A stretch of DNA of 64,000 bases, taken from contig JAKOSN010000169.1 of the NCBI GenBank assembly GCA_029777335.1, forward strand, positions 16,784 through 80,783, written 5' to 3'. Of the stretch, positions 44,535-53,773 are shown in pieces (position 1 is the first letter of the stretch; the number at the start of each line of letters is the position of its first letter). The position numbers and the translations under genes were made by a program. The notes below the pieces were generated by a model that saw nothing but the letters and a program-made list of their open reading frames with translations, was not told the DNA's origin and ran no database searches. The DNA comes from Planctomycetota bacterium. GTDB taxonomy: Bacteria; Planctomycetota; Planctomycetia; Gemmatales; Gemmataceae.

Positions 44535-45155
44535 ATGGCCCTGCGATTCCTGAGTGTGATGCTCCTGCTGGGGGTGGCATCCTTGCTCCATGCTGCCGAC
44601 CCTAAAGAGCAGGCGAAGAAAGATCTGGCCGCGGTCCAGGCGTACCTGGCGAAGGAGTATCCGAAGAAGAAATGGGCGGTGGGCCCCGCGCGGCTCGACA
44701 GTCCCGTTTTGCAGCAGGCTTATCCCGACCGGCGCTTTTATTATGTCTACACTGCGGCCCCACTCCCTCCGGGAGCCTTCAACCGACAGCTGATCGATGC
44801 CTATCAAAAACGCATGCAGGATTTTCGCGACAACTACATCACGGTCACCCTGAGCTTGGATAATCAAGGTGCGATCAGTCCGCTCAAAACCCCCGGGGAT
44901 TACAACAACGGCCTGATCGCAGTGAAAACCGACGCCGCTGCCCGGATCGCCTGTGCGGCGATTCTCTCGCTCAGCGATGGGAGTAACACCTGTCCGGAGG
45001 CGCTGACCGCCGGCGAAATCCAGCTGGAGAACAGCGCAAAAGGGTGGCAGGGCCGCATCATGAAACGCAACAAGTTTCAGGGGACCGTGCAGCTCAATCC
45101 CGAGGGGAAATGCATCGGAGTGACCAGGCTCAATCTGCGCCCGCTGCCGCCATGA
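44535..45155 (+). CDS. Secreted hypothetical protein
   Basis: 206 residues with signal peptide MALRFLSVMLLLGVASLLHA. The mature part is mixed alpha/beta: KKDLAAVQAYLAKEYPKKKW, FYYVYTAAPLPPGAFNR, ISPLKTPGDYNNGLIAVKTD, and GWQGRIMKRNKFQGTVQLNP. I do not recognise the family. GGAGG lies close before the ATG; the gene follows the propeller by 30 bp, so the two may be cotranscribed. Confidence 0.65.
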   Translation: MALRFLSVMLLLGVASLLHAADPKEQAKKDLAAVQAYLAKEYPKKKWAVGPARLDSPVLQQAYPDRRFYYVYTAAPLPPGAFNRQLIDAYQKRMQDFRDNYITVTLSLDNQGAISPLKTPGDYNNGLIAVKTDAAARIACAAILSLSDGSNTCPEALTAGEIQLENSAKGWQGRIMKRNKFQGTVQLNPEGKCIGVTRLNLRPLPP

Positions 45156-45158
45156 CCT

Positions 45159-46127
45159 TTAGCCTGCGGGGCTTTTGATCGCGGGCGTTTGAAACTGCAC
45201 GTCGAAATAGGTGCGCATGATGGCATCCCCGATGTCGTGAATCCGGTTGACCACATCGGTCAGCGCCTCATGCAGCCCGGCGCGCAAAAAATCTTCGATT
45301 TGCACGAGGTGAAGCCAGCCGACCAGCGAGTGGAGCGCACGCTCCGCCTCATTCTCCGGCTGCGAGAGGGGCCGTCCGGAAATGTTATGGGCGGCCTTCT
45401 GGCATTCGAGTAGACAGCGTCGCACGGAACGGGGAAAGAGGGGATCGAAGACGAGAAAATCCGGCACGCCGATCTCCGGATCCACGTGAGCACGCTGCTT
45501 GTGATAGGGTTCATAGCCCGAACAGCTCAGCAGAATGGCGGCCCAGTGGGCGGTGTCGATCTGCGCCCCAAGGTGTGAGGGGGTGGGGACCAGCATGTGG
45601 TATTTCACATCAAGAATGCGCGCAGTCTGGGAAGCGCGTTCCAGGTAGCGGCCCAGTTGCAGAAAATCCCAGGCCTCGCCGTGCGACATGGTGCTGTCAG
45701 TGATCCCGTGCAACAGCTGGTTGATGCGCTTGATCTGGCTGTAGAATTCGCTGCGATTGTGCTGATAGCGACTGCGTGCGGCCGGACTCTGTATCCACAG
45801 ATAGTAGTGATTCAAGCGCTCCCACATATCGACACTGATCACCTCGCGGATGATTCGTCCGTTCTCGCGCGCCATCTGCAACGAAGACCAGATGCTGCAG
45901 GGATTCGAGGCATCCCAGGTGAGGTGCTCCTGCACCTTTTCGCCATCATTGTGGTAGGGGAAATCATGGATGCCACTGATGATCAGGAGGGGGCGCCACT
46001 GCTGTTCCTGGGGCACCTGGAAGTCGAGCAACAGGGTCTGGTTGACCTCAAGAATGCGCGCGGTGTTCTCGGCCCGCTCCAGGTAGCGGCTCATCCAGAA
46101 ACAATGCTCGGCCACGCGCGAGATCAT
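45159..46127 (-). CDS. Alpha-E domain protein (DUF403)
   Basis: 322 residues, all-helical. [44 protein letters not shown]-type [20 protein letters not shown] and [13 protein letters not shown] match the alpha-E family, which always travels with the circularly permuted ATP-grasp protein in bacteria. Its start overlaps the ATP-grasp stop by four bases. The pair is thought to make a peptide-like modification, possibly with a transglutaminase; the substrate is unknown. Confidence 0.86.
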   Translation of the reverse strand: MISRVAEHCFWMSRYLERAENTARILEVNQTLLLDFQVPQEQQWRPLLIISGIHDFPYHNDGEKVQEHLTWDASNPCSIWSSLQMARENGRIIREVISVDMWERLNHYYLWIQSPAARSRYQHNRSEFYSQIKRINQLLHGITDSTMSHGEAWDFLQLGRYLERASQTARILDVKYHMLVPTPSHLGAQIDTAHWAAILLSCSGYEPYHKQRAHVDPEIGVPDFLVFDPLFPRSVRRCLLECQKAAHNISGRPLSQPENEAERALHSLVGWLHLVQIEDFLRAGLHEALTDVVNRIHDIGDAIMRTYFDVQFQTPAIKSPAG

Positions 46128-47626
46128 CCGCCATTCTCCACCACCCAGGTGTCCTTGCTCCCGCCTCCCTGGCTGGAATTGACCACGAGCGAACCCTTCA
46201 CCAGGGCAGTCCGGGTCAGGCCCCCGGGAAGAACCCAGATGGACTTGCCACTGACAATGTAGGGGCGCAGATCGACGTGGCGTGGCGCCAATCCCTCGTC
46301 GGTCCAGGTGGGACAGGTCGAGAGCGTGACAATCGGCTGGGCGATGTAATTGCGCGGGTGCGCCAGGATCTTGCAGCGAAACTCATCCAGCATCGCTGAC
46401 GTGGCCGAGGGTCCCATCAGCATCCCATAGCCGCCCGATTCATTGACGGCCTTCACCACCAATTTGTCCAGGTTCTCCAGGGTGTAGCGCCGATCATTCT
46501 CCCGCGCACAGATGTAGGTCGGGACATTGCGGAGCAGGGGTTCCTCACTGAGATAGTAACGAATCATGTCCTCGACAAAGGGATAGATGGCCTTGTCGTC
46601 GGCAATCCCGGTTCCGACAGCGTTGGCCAGGGTGACATTCCCCGCCCGGTACGCCCGGAAAAGGTGAGGCACGCCGAGCAAGCTATCGGGACGAAAAACG
46701 GTGGGATCGAGAAAATCGTCGTCCAGGCGCCGGTAAATCACATCTACTCTTTGAGGTCCTCGCGTGGTCTTGAGGTAGACGCGGTCGTCATGGACAAAGA
46801 GATCCTGCCCCAGGACCAGTTCGATCCCCATGCGGCGAGCCAGATAACTATGCTCGAAATAGGCAGAATTGTATGGGCCGGGGGAGAGAAGCACGATGCA
46901 GGGAGAATCGCCGTTACTCCGCGGGGCCACCGACAGGAGCGCTTCGCGCAGCCGCTGGGGATAGTCTTCCACGCGACGCACACGGCAATGCTGGAAAAGG
47001 TTGGGAAAGACGCGTTTCATCACCGCGCGATTTTCGAGCACATAACTCACTCCCGAGGGAGTGCGCCCGTTGTCTTCGAGCACCAGGAATTGACCGTGTT
47101 CATCGCGCACCAGGTCGGTTCCAACCACGTGAATATACTGTCCGCCGGGCGGATCGAAGCCAATCATCTCCCGGCGAAATCCCTTGGACTGCAGGGCGAG
47201 GTCCGCTGGGATCACCTGATCACGAAGGATTTTCTGGTCGTGGTAGATATCGTGCAGAAAGAGATTCAAGGCCTGAATCCGCTGACGCAACCCTCTTTCG
47301 AGGACATCCCACTCGGCGGCCGCCACGGGGCGCGGGATCAGATCGAAGGGAAAGATTTTCTCCACGCCGCGCCGGTCGGAGTAGACCGAGAAGGTGATGC
47401 CCTGGTTCACAAAGACCAGGTCGGCGCCGATGCGACGTTCCAGAAAATCACCGACGCCCAGTTGGCCCAGACGGTCGACCAGGGTCTGGCAGTGCGCGTG
47501 CGGACACCCCGGCAACTGGAAGAGTTCATCCCAGGCTGTCGGGTGCGGCTGATACTGAGCGAACAGCACCTCTTCGGCGGTGGCGGAAGGGTTCGCCTTC
47601 GTTTGCTTCTGACTCTGCACGCCCAT
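46124..47626 (-). CDS. Circularly permuted ATP-grasp protein (DUF404/407)
   Basis: 500 residues. [98 protein letters not shown] and [19 protein letters not shown] are the family motifs. It would catalyse ATP-dependent carboxylate-amine ligation. The ATG at 47626 was chosen because homology begins soon after; a frame to 47866 overlaps the divergent kinase start. The downstream alpha-E gene overlaps the stop, so the two are translationally coupled. Confidence 0.88.
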   Translation of the reverse strand: MGVQSQKQTKANPSATAEEVLFAQYQPHPTAWDELFQLPGCPHAHCQTLVDRLGQLGVGDFLERRIGADLVFVNQGITFSVYSDRRGVEKIFPFDLIPRPVAAAEWDVLERGLRQRIQALNLFLHDIYHDQKILRDQVIPADLALQSKGFRREMIGFDPPGGQYIHVVGTDLVRDEHGQFLVLEDNGRTPSGVSYVLENRAVMKRVFPNLFQHCRVRRVEDYPQRLREALLSVAPRSNGDSPCIVLLSPGPYNSAYFEHSYLARRMGIELVLGQDLFVHDDRVYLKTTRGPQRVDVIYRRLDDDFLDPTVFRPDSLLGVPHLFRAYRAGNVTLANAVGTGIADDKAIYPFVEDMIRYYLSEEPLLRNVPTYICARENDRRYTLENLDKLVVKAVNESGGYGMLMGPSATSAMLDEFRCKILAHPRNYIAQPIVTLSTCPTWTDEGLAPRHVDLRPYIVSGKSIWVLPGGLTRTALVKGSLVVNSSQGGGSKDTWVVENGG

Positions 47627-47849
47627 GGCTTCCCACCTTCTTCGGTGATGTTTGGAGAGGAAGCAGCAAGTATAATGCCAAGGGAAACGCCTTGAAAGAG
47701 AGCAGACACAAAGATTGACTTCCTCTTCACTTGGAGAGGATCCACCGGAACGCGGCTGGCGGCCCCGGCGCGGGCACTGCCTGGATCGCAGGCAGCCGTG
47801 TCCGTACCCTGAGCAGCCCCCTCTGGTGCGCTGCAGGAGTTGCTGGCTC

Positions 47850-50246
47850 GTGACAAGTACCTCCATCCCCGAAATGTTGAATGCTCGCTATCGCATCCTG
47901 CGTCGGCTCGGCGAAGGTGGGATGGCGACGGTCTATCTGGCTGAGGATACCAAACTGCAGCGGCGCATTGCTCTCAAGGTGCCCCACCTGGATGCACAGA
48001 AGAATCCCCTGGTGATCGAACGCTTTTATCGCGAAGCACGCATGGCAGCCCGGATCACCCACGCCAACTTTTGCCGTGTCTACGATGTGGACGAGGACGG
48101 GGGGATTCACTACCTGACGATGGACTACATCGAGGGCACCCCGCTCTCGCATTACATCAACCCGGGGCATCCCTGGGCGGTTCGACAGGCGATTCACCTG
48201 GTTCGGCATCTGGCCCTGGCCCTGCACACGGTTCATCAACAGGGAATCGTGCACCGCGATCTGAAGCCGAGCAATGTGATGATTCGCAAGGATGGCGTCC
48301 CGATTCTGATGGATTTTGGTCTGGCCCGTCCGAGCGAAGCGACTGAACCACCCTTGACGATCGCCGACCGGCCTGTGGGGACCCCGGCGTACATGTCGCC
48401 CGAGCAGGTATCGGGCGTGGCAGAGAAGATCGGTCCGGCGAGCGACATTTATAGCCTGGGAGTGATGCTCTTTCAGCTGGTCACGGGGCAATTGCCATTC
48501 AACGGATCGCTGATGGCGCTCTTTGTGCAGGTGACCACTGCCGCTCCCCCGGTTCCCTCGCGTCTGCGTCCCGAACTGGATCCCGCCTTCGATGCACTCT
48601 GTCTGCAGGCGCTTGCCAAGGACCCGGATGCCCGGCCAGGCAGCATGCTGGCTTTCGCGCTCTTGCTGCAGCGTTACCTGGAGTCCTCCCCTCCCACTCC
48701 CGCGCCAACGGTGGTCAATCCCGCGCGTCGGGCGCCGTTGCAAACCCAGGTGGGAAAACGCCCGGGGGTGGATGCCGCCACACCTCCACCTCCCACGGCA
48801 GTTCCGCAACAGCCTGTCTGGGTGGCCCCGCGAACTCCCACCCCGGGCGAGCCGATGTGGGTCGCGCCGGCGAGTCTTCCGCCGCGGCAGCCGACTCCGT
48901 CCAATCCGGCTCTTGAGACCCCCGTGGTTGGGAAACAGCCCACCCTCACAGGGGTCCCGGAAAGCTCAGCCGAAGTTGCGAGTTCCCCCGTCTCGCCGGC
49001 ATCGCGGTGGCTCAGTCCGCTGGTCCCCGTGCTCACGATGGGGCTGGGAATCGTGTTCCTGGGGGTGTTGACGGCCAGCTGGCCGCTGGTGGAGAATGCG
49101 CTCAGTCCTGCTCAGATCGATGATCCGCCACCGTTGCCCATACCGGCCCCTACGCCTCCTGCAGGGACGATCACGCTCCTCCCCTTCGCTGCGTTAACCA
49201 TGCAGCCGGGCGAAACGCGCGTTACCTGGGTGCGTGTTCAACGGGACAATTTCAACGATGCGATTGCTCTCAATTACACCGGGGGAAGCGGGCTCACCGT
49301 TCGCCTCGATGGGATTCCCCCGGGCGCGAATCGCAGATTGTTGACGGTGCAGGCGCCCGAAGATGTTCCGCTCGCGCACCACACGCTGATGGTGCAGGCC
49401 ACCTCCTTTGATGGACGGGTGCGGAGTGGTTTGCAAACCCTTTCCGTCGAGGTGGGCGGGGCAGTGTTGCCGCGCACGCTGAGGAATAGCCTCGGCATGC
49501 AATTTGTCCTGATACCGGCGGGGCAGTTTGCCATGGGATCGCCCGAGGGAGAACCTGGCGGAGAGGATGAACACCCTCAGCATCTTGTGGTGCAGACGCG
49601 CTGCTACTACCTGGGGATGTACGAGGTCACCCAGCGGGAGTGGGAACTGGTGATGGGCAAGGACCGCAATCGCAGCTGGTTTGCGCCAAACGGTCCGGGG
49701 GGGATTGGGCTGCAGAAGATCGAACATGCTCAGTTGCCGATCGAAAATATCTCTTATCAGGAGGCGGTCGACTTCTGCGCGCGTCTGTCGCGCCTGGAGG
49801 GAGAAAAGCAAGCGGGTCGACGGTATCGTTTGCCCTTTGAGGCGGAGTGGGAATACGCCTGTCGCGGGGGCCGCTCAGGGCGCCGGCACGGATTTGGCAG
49901 CACACTGGGGGCGACCCAGGCCAACTTTGGCGCCCGTCTCGATCGAACCACGTTGATCGGCGCCACGCGCGAGGCGAACGCTTTTGGATTGTATGATATG
50001 CAGGGAAATGTGTGGGAGTGGTGTGCCGACATCTACGAGCGCGACTATTACCGCCAGAGCCCCGAGGAAGATCCCCACGGACCGACTCCGCAAGGGCAGG
50101 ATGCCCGCGATCGCGTGGCTCGTGGGGGAGCCTGGAATAGCCCCGAGGAAGACTGTCGCTCTGCCCGCCGTCTGGGATTTTCTCCGGTTCACCCGCATTT
50201 GCACTGCGGCCTGCGCGTTGTTTGTGAGCTGGAAAAGAAACCCTGA
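47850..50246 (+). CDS. Ser/Thr protein kinase fused to a formylglycine-generating-enzyme (sulfatase-modifying) domain
   Basis: About 798 residues. Hanks-type kinase (about 10-280): [48 protein letters not shown] Pro/Thr-rich linker (280-390) leads to one membrane helix ([20 protein letters not shown]). The external part has a beta-sandwich-like segment ([18 protein letters not shown]) and an FGE/SUMF1-type domain ([65 protein letters not shown]). Such kinases are typical of planctomycetes; the FGE domain is probably a sensor or binding fold, as no catalytic Cys pair is evident. Start uncertain: GTG at 47850 (AGGAG upstream) or ATG at 47874. Confidence 0.9.
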   Translation: MTSTSIPEMLNARYRILRRLGEGGMATVYLAEDTKLQRRIALKVPHLDAQKNPLVIERFYREARMAARITHANFCRVYDVDEDGGIHYLTMDYIEGTPLSHYINPGHPWAVRQAIHLVRHLALALHTVHQQGIVHRDLKPSNVMIRKDGVPILMDFGLARPSEATEPPLTIADRPVGTPAYMSPEQVSGVAEKIGPASDIYSLGVMLFQLVTGQLPFNGSLMALFVQVTTAAPPVPSRLRPELDPAFDALCLQALAKDPDARPGSMLAFALLLQRYLESSPPTPAPTVVNPARRAPLQTQVGKRPGVDAATPPPPTAVPQQPVWVAPRTPTPGEPMWVAPASLPPRQPTPSNPALETPVVGKQPTLTGVPESSAEVASSPVSPASRWLSPLVPVLTMGLGIVFLGVLTASWPLVENALSPAQIDDPPPLPIPAPTPPAGTITLLPFAALTMQPGETRVTWVRVQRDNFNDAIALNYTGGSGLTVRLDGIPPGANRRLLTVQAPEDVPLAHHTLMVQATSFDGRVRSGLQTLSVEVGGAVLPRTLRNSLGMQFVLIPAGQFAMGSPEGEPGGEDEHPQHLVVQTRCYYLGMYEVTQREWELVMGKDRNRSWFAPNGPGGIGLQKIEHAQLPIENISYQEAVDFCARLSRLEGEKQAGRRYRLPFEAEWEYACRGGRSGRRHGFGSTLGATQANFGARLDRTTLIGATREANAFGLYDMQGNVWEWCADIYERDYYRQSPEEDPHGPTPQGQDARDRVARGGAWNSPEEDCRSARRLGFSPVHPHLHCGLRVVCELEKKP

Positions 50247-50281
50247 AGCCAACCGCAGTGTCAGGAGCAGAAAAAGCGCGG

Positions 50282-51316
50282 TCAACCACCGTGACGCGGC
50301 GGGAGCCTCTCCGACTCGGACTTCGGCGGAGTTGCACGGTTCTCCTCGACCACCTTGACGACTTTGCCTGCTTTCAGATCGACAATTGCCCTGAGTTCGT
50401 TGCTCAGACGGCGGGCATTATCGTAATAGACCCAGGAAATCGGCATCTCGGTAAGTTTGTAGAAGGTCGATCCGAACGCGGACGGAATCTCGATCTCTTC
50501 TTTCTGGACGTTGGCCTTCCCAAGGTTGATTACCCCATGCCACAGTTCAGGTTTATCGGGGTCCTGTTTCATGCTGCACTGCGCAGCGACGAACCCCGGA
50601 CCTCTCATGTTCAGAAAGAAGCGATCGTCGGCTTCCTTGAGCACTTTCTGCAACTCGGAGCGCAGGGAAGGGAGCGTCGAGGGTTTACCAAAACAAAACC
50701 AGCAGCCGGCCTTCCCTTCGAACGGAGTCGTGCCCCGGACAACGTCCAGCTCAATGGAAAACTTGATGACTACCGGATCGGTGGTCGCGGACTCGATCGC
50801 AAGGTTGGAAAGGAGCGGAGCGGCAACCTGGGTTCCTTCCTTTGGTTTGGGCTTTGCAGCCGCCTTGGGGTCTGGCGTGGGGCCCGGTTGTTTCTCGGGA
50901 TCGCTTTTTGGCTCGGGCTTTTTGTCGGTTGGGGGGGCTGATGTTGAAGCGGTGGGAGTTACGGCAGCAACCTCGTGGGTCGCGGTCGAGCGGTCCTTGC
51001 CCGGTGAAGCAACAAGGAAGACCACCCCGACGACGAGGGACAACGCAGCGATTCCGCCCGCCGCGACGAGCCAGGTGCGCTTCCTGGACCGAGGCCGAGT
51101 CGGCGGATCGGGCAGAAGAAGAGGTTCGGGAACTGGCTTGACTCTGCGGCGAGTCTCCAGGGGAGGAGCCACCTGCTCGCCGGGAGAAAGCGGTTCTCCC
51201 CTCGGGACGATCACACTTTGCCCACACGAACAACGAGCCCGCTTGCCGGCATGTGCGGGAGGGGACTTGAGGCGCTTGCCACAGGCCGGACAGGAGAATC
51301 GAAGCAGGTCATCCAC
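50282..51316 (-). CDS. Zinc-ribbon membrane protein, unknown
   Basis: 344 residues from a GTG at 51316 with AGGAG ten bases upstream. A zinc ribbon (LRFSCPACGKRLKSP ... ARCSCGQ) leads to a Pro-rich linker, one membrane helix (WLVAAGGIAALSLVVGVVFL), a long Pro/Lys-rich linker and a C-terminal domain (ESATTDPVVIKFSIELDVV, FFLNMRGPGFVAAQCSMK, LWHGVINLGKANVQKEEIEI). The ribbon faces the cytoplasm. This architecture recurs in Gemmataceae; the function of the C-terminal domain is unknown. Convergent with the kinase gene. Confidence 0.72.
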   Translation of the reverse strand: MDDLLRFSCPACGKRLKSPPAHAGKRARCSCGQSVIVPRGEPLSPGEQVAPPLETRRRVKPVPEPLLLPDPPTRPRSRKRTWLVAAGGIAALSLVVGVVFLVASPGKDRSTATHEVAAVTPTASTSAPPTDKKPEPKSDPEKQPGPTPDPKAAAKPKPKEGTQVAAPLLSNLAIESATTDPVVIKFSIELDVVRGTTPFEGKAGCWFCFGKPSTLPSLRSELQKVLKEADDRFFLNMRGPGFVAAQCSMKQDPDKPELWHGVINLGKANVQKEEIEIPSAFGSTFYKLTEMPISWVYYDNARRLSNELRAIVDLKAGKVVKVVEENRATPPKSESERLPPRHGG

Positions 51317-51556
51317 GAAATATGTTCTCCTGCTGCGGAAAGGAATGCCGTGGAGTGTGGCACTGAGCGAGTATCGCGCAAACTCCGATACCACAACAAC
51401 CACGGGCCATTAAAACCGTGCAATTACCGACCACCTTTGCGATCGTTTCGGTCTGTATTGTCGCCTTCTAGCGGGGCAAAGGCAAGACCATTGCACGCAT
51501 CGTGGTGGTGCGCAACTTGCCGGGGCTCACCGGTCCTGGTTGACCCGCGCAGCGAA

Positions 51557-52297
51557 TCACTCTCCAGGGAGGAGCCATGGGACGACGTGATGCGTGAGAA
51601 AGCCAGGAAGCACCGTGCTGTGGTGCCAGCCAGCATGGTGTTCCAGCAGCATCTTTGGCGTCCAGCCGATCTGCACCAGGCGCGCGTAGAGGACTTCCCC
51701 CTCGGTGTCGAGGGGATCCGGAACAACAAAGCCATGGACCCCCGCCGCCGGCATGTAGAAGCGATCGACGGTGCCAAATTGCGACGTTCCCCAGTCGAGC
51801 CAGAAACGATCGAGGACCGAGTGAAAGCTGATGATCTCGCGCCGCGTGGCACGCAGGGCAGGGCGCAGATCATACCTGGGGGAGACCGCTGGCGAGAGAA
51901 GAATCGTCCGCTCCACGGTTGCCGGGGGAAGGTGTTCCAGGGCCGCCAGAACCAGTCCCGTCCCCGCGCTGTGGCCAATCAGGTAGATCGGCCGCTCTGG
52001 ATGTTCCTCCTTCAGTCGGCGCACTTCAGCAGCCAGCGCGGAGGCGTGGGCCAGGAGGTGACGTGTATCCTGCAAATCGCGCAGGATTCTGCCGATGCCG
52101 TGCGTCCATCGGACTTCACGAATCTCGTAGGGCACTCCGGCGTGGGGCAATGCCAGACGCGCTGCAGGGCCGAGTGGATCCCAGCCGCCTACCCCGCCCA
52201 CGACAAAAACCACCCCACAAGGGTGCCCTGGTTCGCCCGCCCGCGCCGCTGTCGCGAACAGCAGGAGGCCAGCCAGCGTCGAGAGAAAACGGACCAT
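51557..52297 (-). CDS. Secreted alpha/beta hydrolase
   Basis: 246 residues with signal peptide MVRFLSTLAGLLLFATAARA. GVVFVVGGVGGWDP, YLIGHSAGTGLVLAALEHL (nucleophile Ser in GHSAG), a plausible Asp in LDRFWLDWG and His in GWHHSTVLPGFLTHHVVPW form a lipase/esterase-like triad. Substrate unknown. It lies 204 bp upstream of the PpiC terminator region and points the same way as its neighbours; no operon partner obvious. Confidence 0.78.
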   Translation of the reverse strand: MVRFLSTLAGLLLFATAARAGEPGHPCGVVFVVGGVGGWDPLGPAARLALPHAGVPYEIREVRWTHGIGRILRDLQDTRHLLAHASALAAEVRRLKEEHPERPIYLIGHSAGTGLVLAALEHLPPATVERTILLSPAVSPRYDLRPALRATRREIISFHSVLDRFWLDWGTSQFGTVDRFYMPAAGVHGFVVPDPLDTEGEVLYARLVQIGWTPKMLLEHHAGWHHSTVLPGFLTHHVVPWLLPGE

Positions 52298-52415
52298 TCA
52301 CGCTCTCCTTTATCCGCAACAGGCGCAAGGCGGGTGCAGCCGGGTAGCCTGGCTATAGCAACGATCACCACGGGGTGCAAGGAGATCTGGAAGGCAAGGG
52401 AACGCCGGGAAAAAC

Positions 52416-52469
52416 GAACACCGTCCGCGTGCGGAATGAGATGTCTCGCCCCGCGTGCGGACGGTGTTC
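52416..52469 (-). terminator. Intrinsic terminator of the PpiC foldase gene
   Basis: A 13-bp perfect inverted repeat (52416-52428 GAACACCGTCCGC and 52457-52469) that continues with four more pairs after a two-base mismatch; on the minus strand it is followed by GTTTTT. It starts 32 bp after the foldase stop. Confidence 0.85.
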
Positions 52470-52500
52470 AGCGCTACACAATCGCCTTTGGAGGGGAGCG

Positions 52501-53586
52501 TTACTTCGTGGGCGCGTTGATGACGATCTTCGCCTTCGGCTTGAGCTGGACCACCAGCGCTTCCCGCAGGCGATCGCAGTAGACTTCCTTCGCCTCGTCC
52601 TTGACGTCGTCGAACTTCACCTCGCGCCCCGCCCGCCGATCCAGGGCCATGATCAGGTGATAGCCGAACGGTGTTTTGACGATTTCGCTCATCTGGTAAG
52701 GTTGCAACGCGAAGGCGGCCTTGGCGAACGGCTCCACCATCACACCGGCGCGATGAAACCAACCAACATCGCCGCCCTGCGATTTCGAGGGGCAACTGGA
52801 CTTATCGCGGGCGGCCGCCTGGAACGCCTCATCCAGTGCCTTGGTGCGGGCCTTCTCCCGCGCCAGGTTGTCGGTTCCCGGCGGCAACTTGGCGAGTTCC
52901 CCGGCCACCTTTTGCTCGATGTCCTTCTTGATGGCGGTCACCTGCGCCAAGGCAGCTTCCTGTGCCTTGGGATCCGTCGAGACCGGAGTGATCAGGATGT
53001 GGCGCACCCGCATCATGGTACCGTTGAACAACTCCTTGTTGCTCTCGAAGAGATCACGGACCACCTTCTCGTTGGCCTGGGCGGTCGCGTACTTGTTCCA
53101 GCGCAGATCGCTGGTGAGATGGTCCCGCAACTCGGCCTCGGTCACCATCATGTCCTTCAGAACCTTCTCGTATTCCAGGTTCTGCTTTTTGATCTCGGCC
53201 TTCATCTCGTTGAGTTTCTGATCGACTTCCTTGGCGTCGACCTTGATCTGCAACTGGAGCAGATACTGATCGATCAGCACATTTTCCACCAGGTAGTTGA
53301 CCAGTTCCGGGCGGGCTTCCTTGTGCTTCTCGGCCGGGACACGGCGAAGCATCTTCTGCACCATCGACTCGGGGATGGGCTGACCATTGACGGAAGCAGC
53401 CACCGCATTGCCCGGCTCGGGAGCGGGGAGTTTCACCGGTGCCTGCGGCGCGGCGACGGTGGTGGGCTGGGTAGTCTGCGGGGCCACGGCGGGGGCCGTC
53501 GGCGCGGCGGGTGGCTGCGCCATCACAGGACAGGCAGGGATGGCCAGGGGCAACGCCGCAAGCCACAAACGCAGGATTCCACGCAT
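52501..53586 (-). CDS. Periplasmic PpiC-type peptidyl-prolyl isomerase (SurA-like)
   Basis: 361 residues. Signal peptide MRGILRLWLAALPLAIPACP, a Pro/Ala/Thr-rich linker, a SurA_N-like helical chaperone domain (NGQPIPESMVQKMLRRVPAE, YLVENVLIDQYLLQLQIK), then a parvulin domain (VRHILITPVS, SQGGDVGWFHRAGVMVEPFA, VKTPFGYHLIMALDRR). The GGDLGWF-like motif marks PpiC. It would assist folding of exported proteins. A strong terminator follows, so it is a single gene or the last of a unit. Confidence 0.9.
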   Translation of the reverse strand: MRGILRLWLAALPLAIPACPVMAQPPAAPTAPAVAPQTTQPTTVAAPQAPVKLPAPEPGNAVAASVNGQPIPESMVQKMLRRVPAEKHKEARPELVNYLVENVLIDQYLLQLQIKVDAKEVDQKLNEMKAEIKKQNLEYEKVLKDMMVTEAELRDHLTSDLRWNKYATAQANEKVVRDLFESNKELFNGTMMRVRHILITPVSTDPKAQEAALAQVTAIKKDIEQKVAGELAKLPPGTDNLAREKARTKALDEAFQAAARDKSSCPSKSQGGDVGWFHRAGVMVEPFAKAAFALQPYQMSEIVKTPFGYHLIMALDRRAGREVKFDDVKDEAKEVYCDRLREALVVQLKPKAKIVINAPTK

Positions 53587-53773
53587 GCTGACAACTCCTC
53601 TTGGATCGAGGGAGGGGATAGGTTCGCATCAACCCGCGAGGCGAGGACCACTCCGCCCTCGCGCCCGCGCTGGGGTCGGCATCATACCGACCGGGTCTTT
53701 TTGCGCCGAGAGGAATTCCCTGCGTCCGAGATGGAGGAAGAGCAGTTCGTGCCGCTGAGTGTTCCGCTTCGCT

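Noticed and set aside
47671..47676. TATAAT-like sequence before the ATP-grasp gene
   Set aside because: No matching -35 box at 17 bp on either strand of convincing quality.
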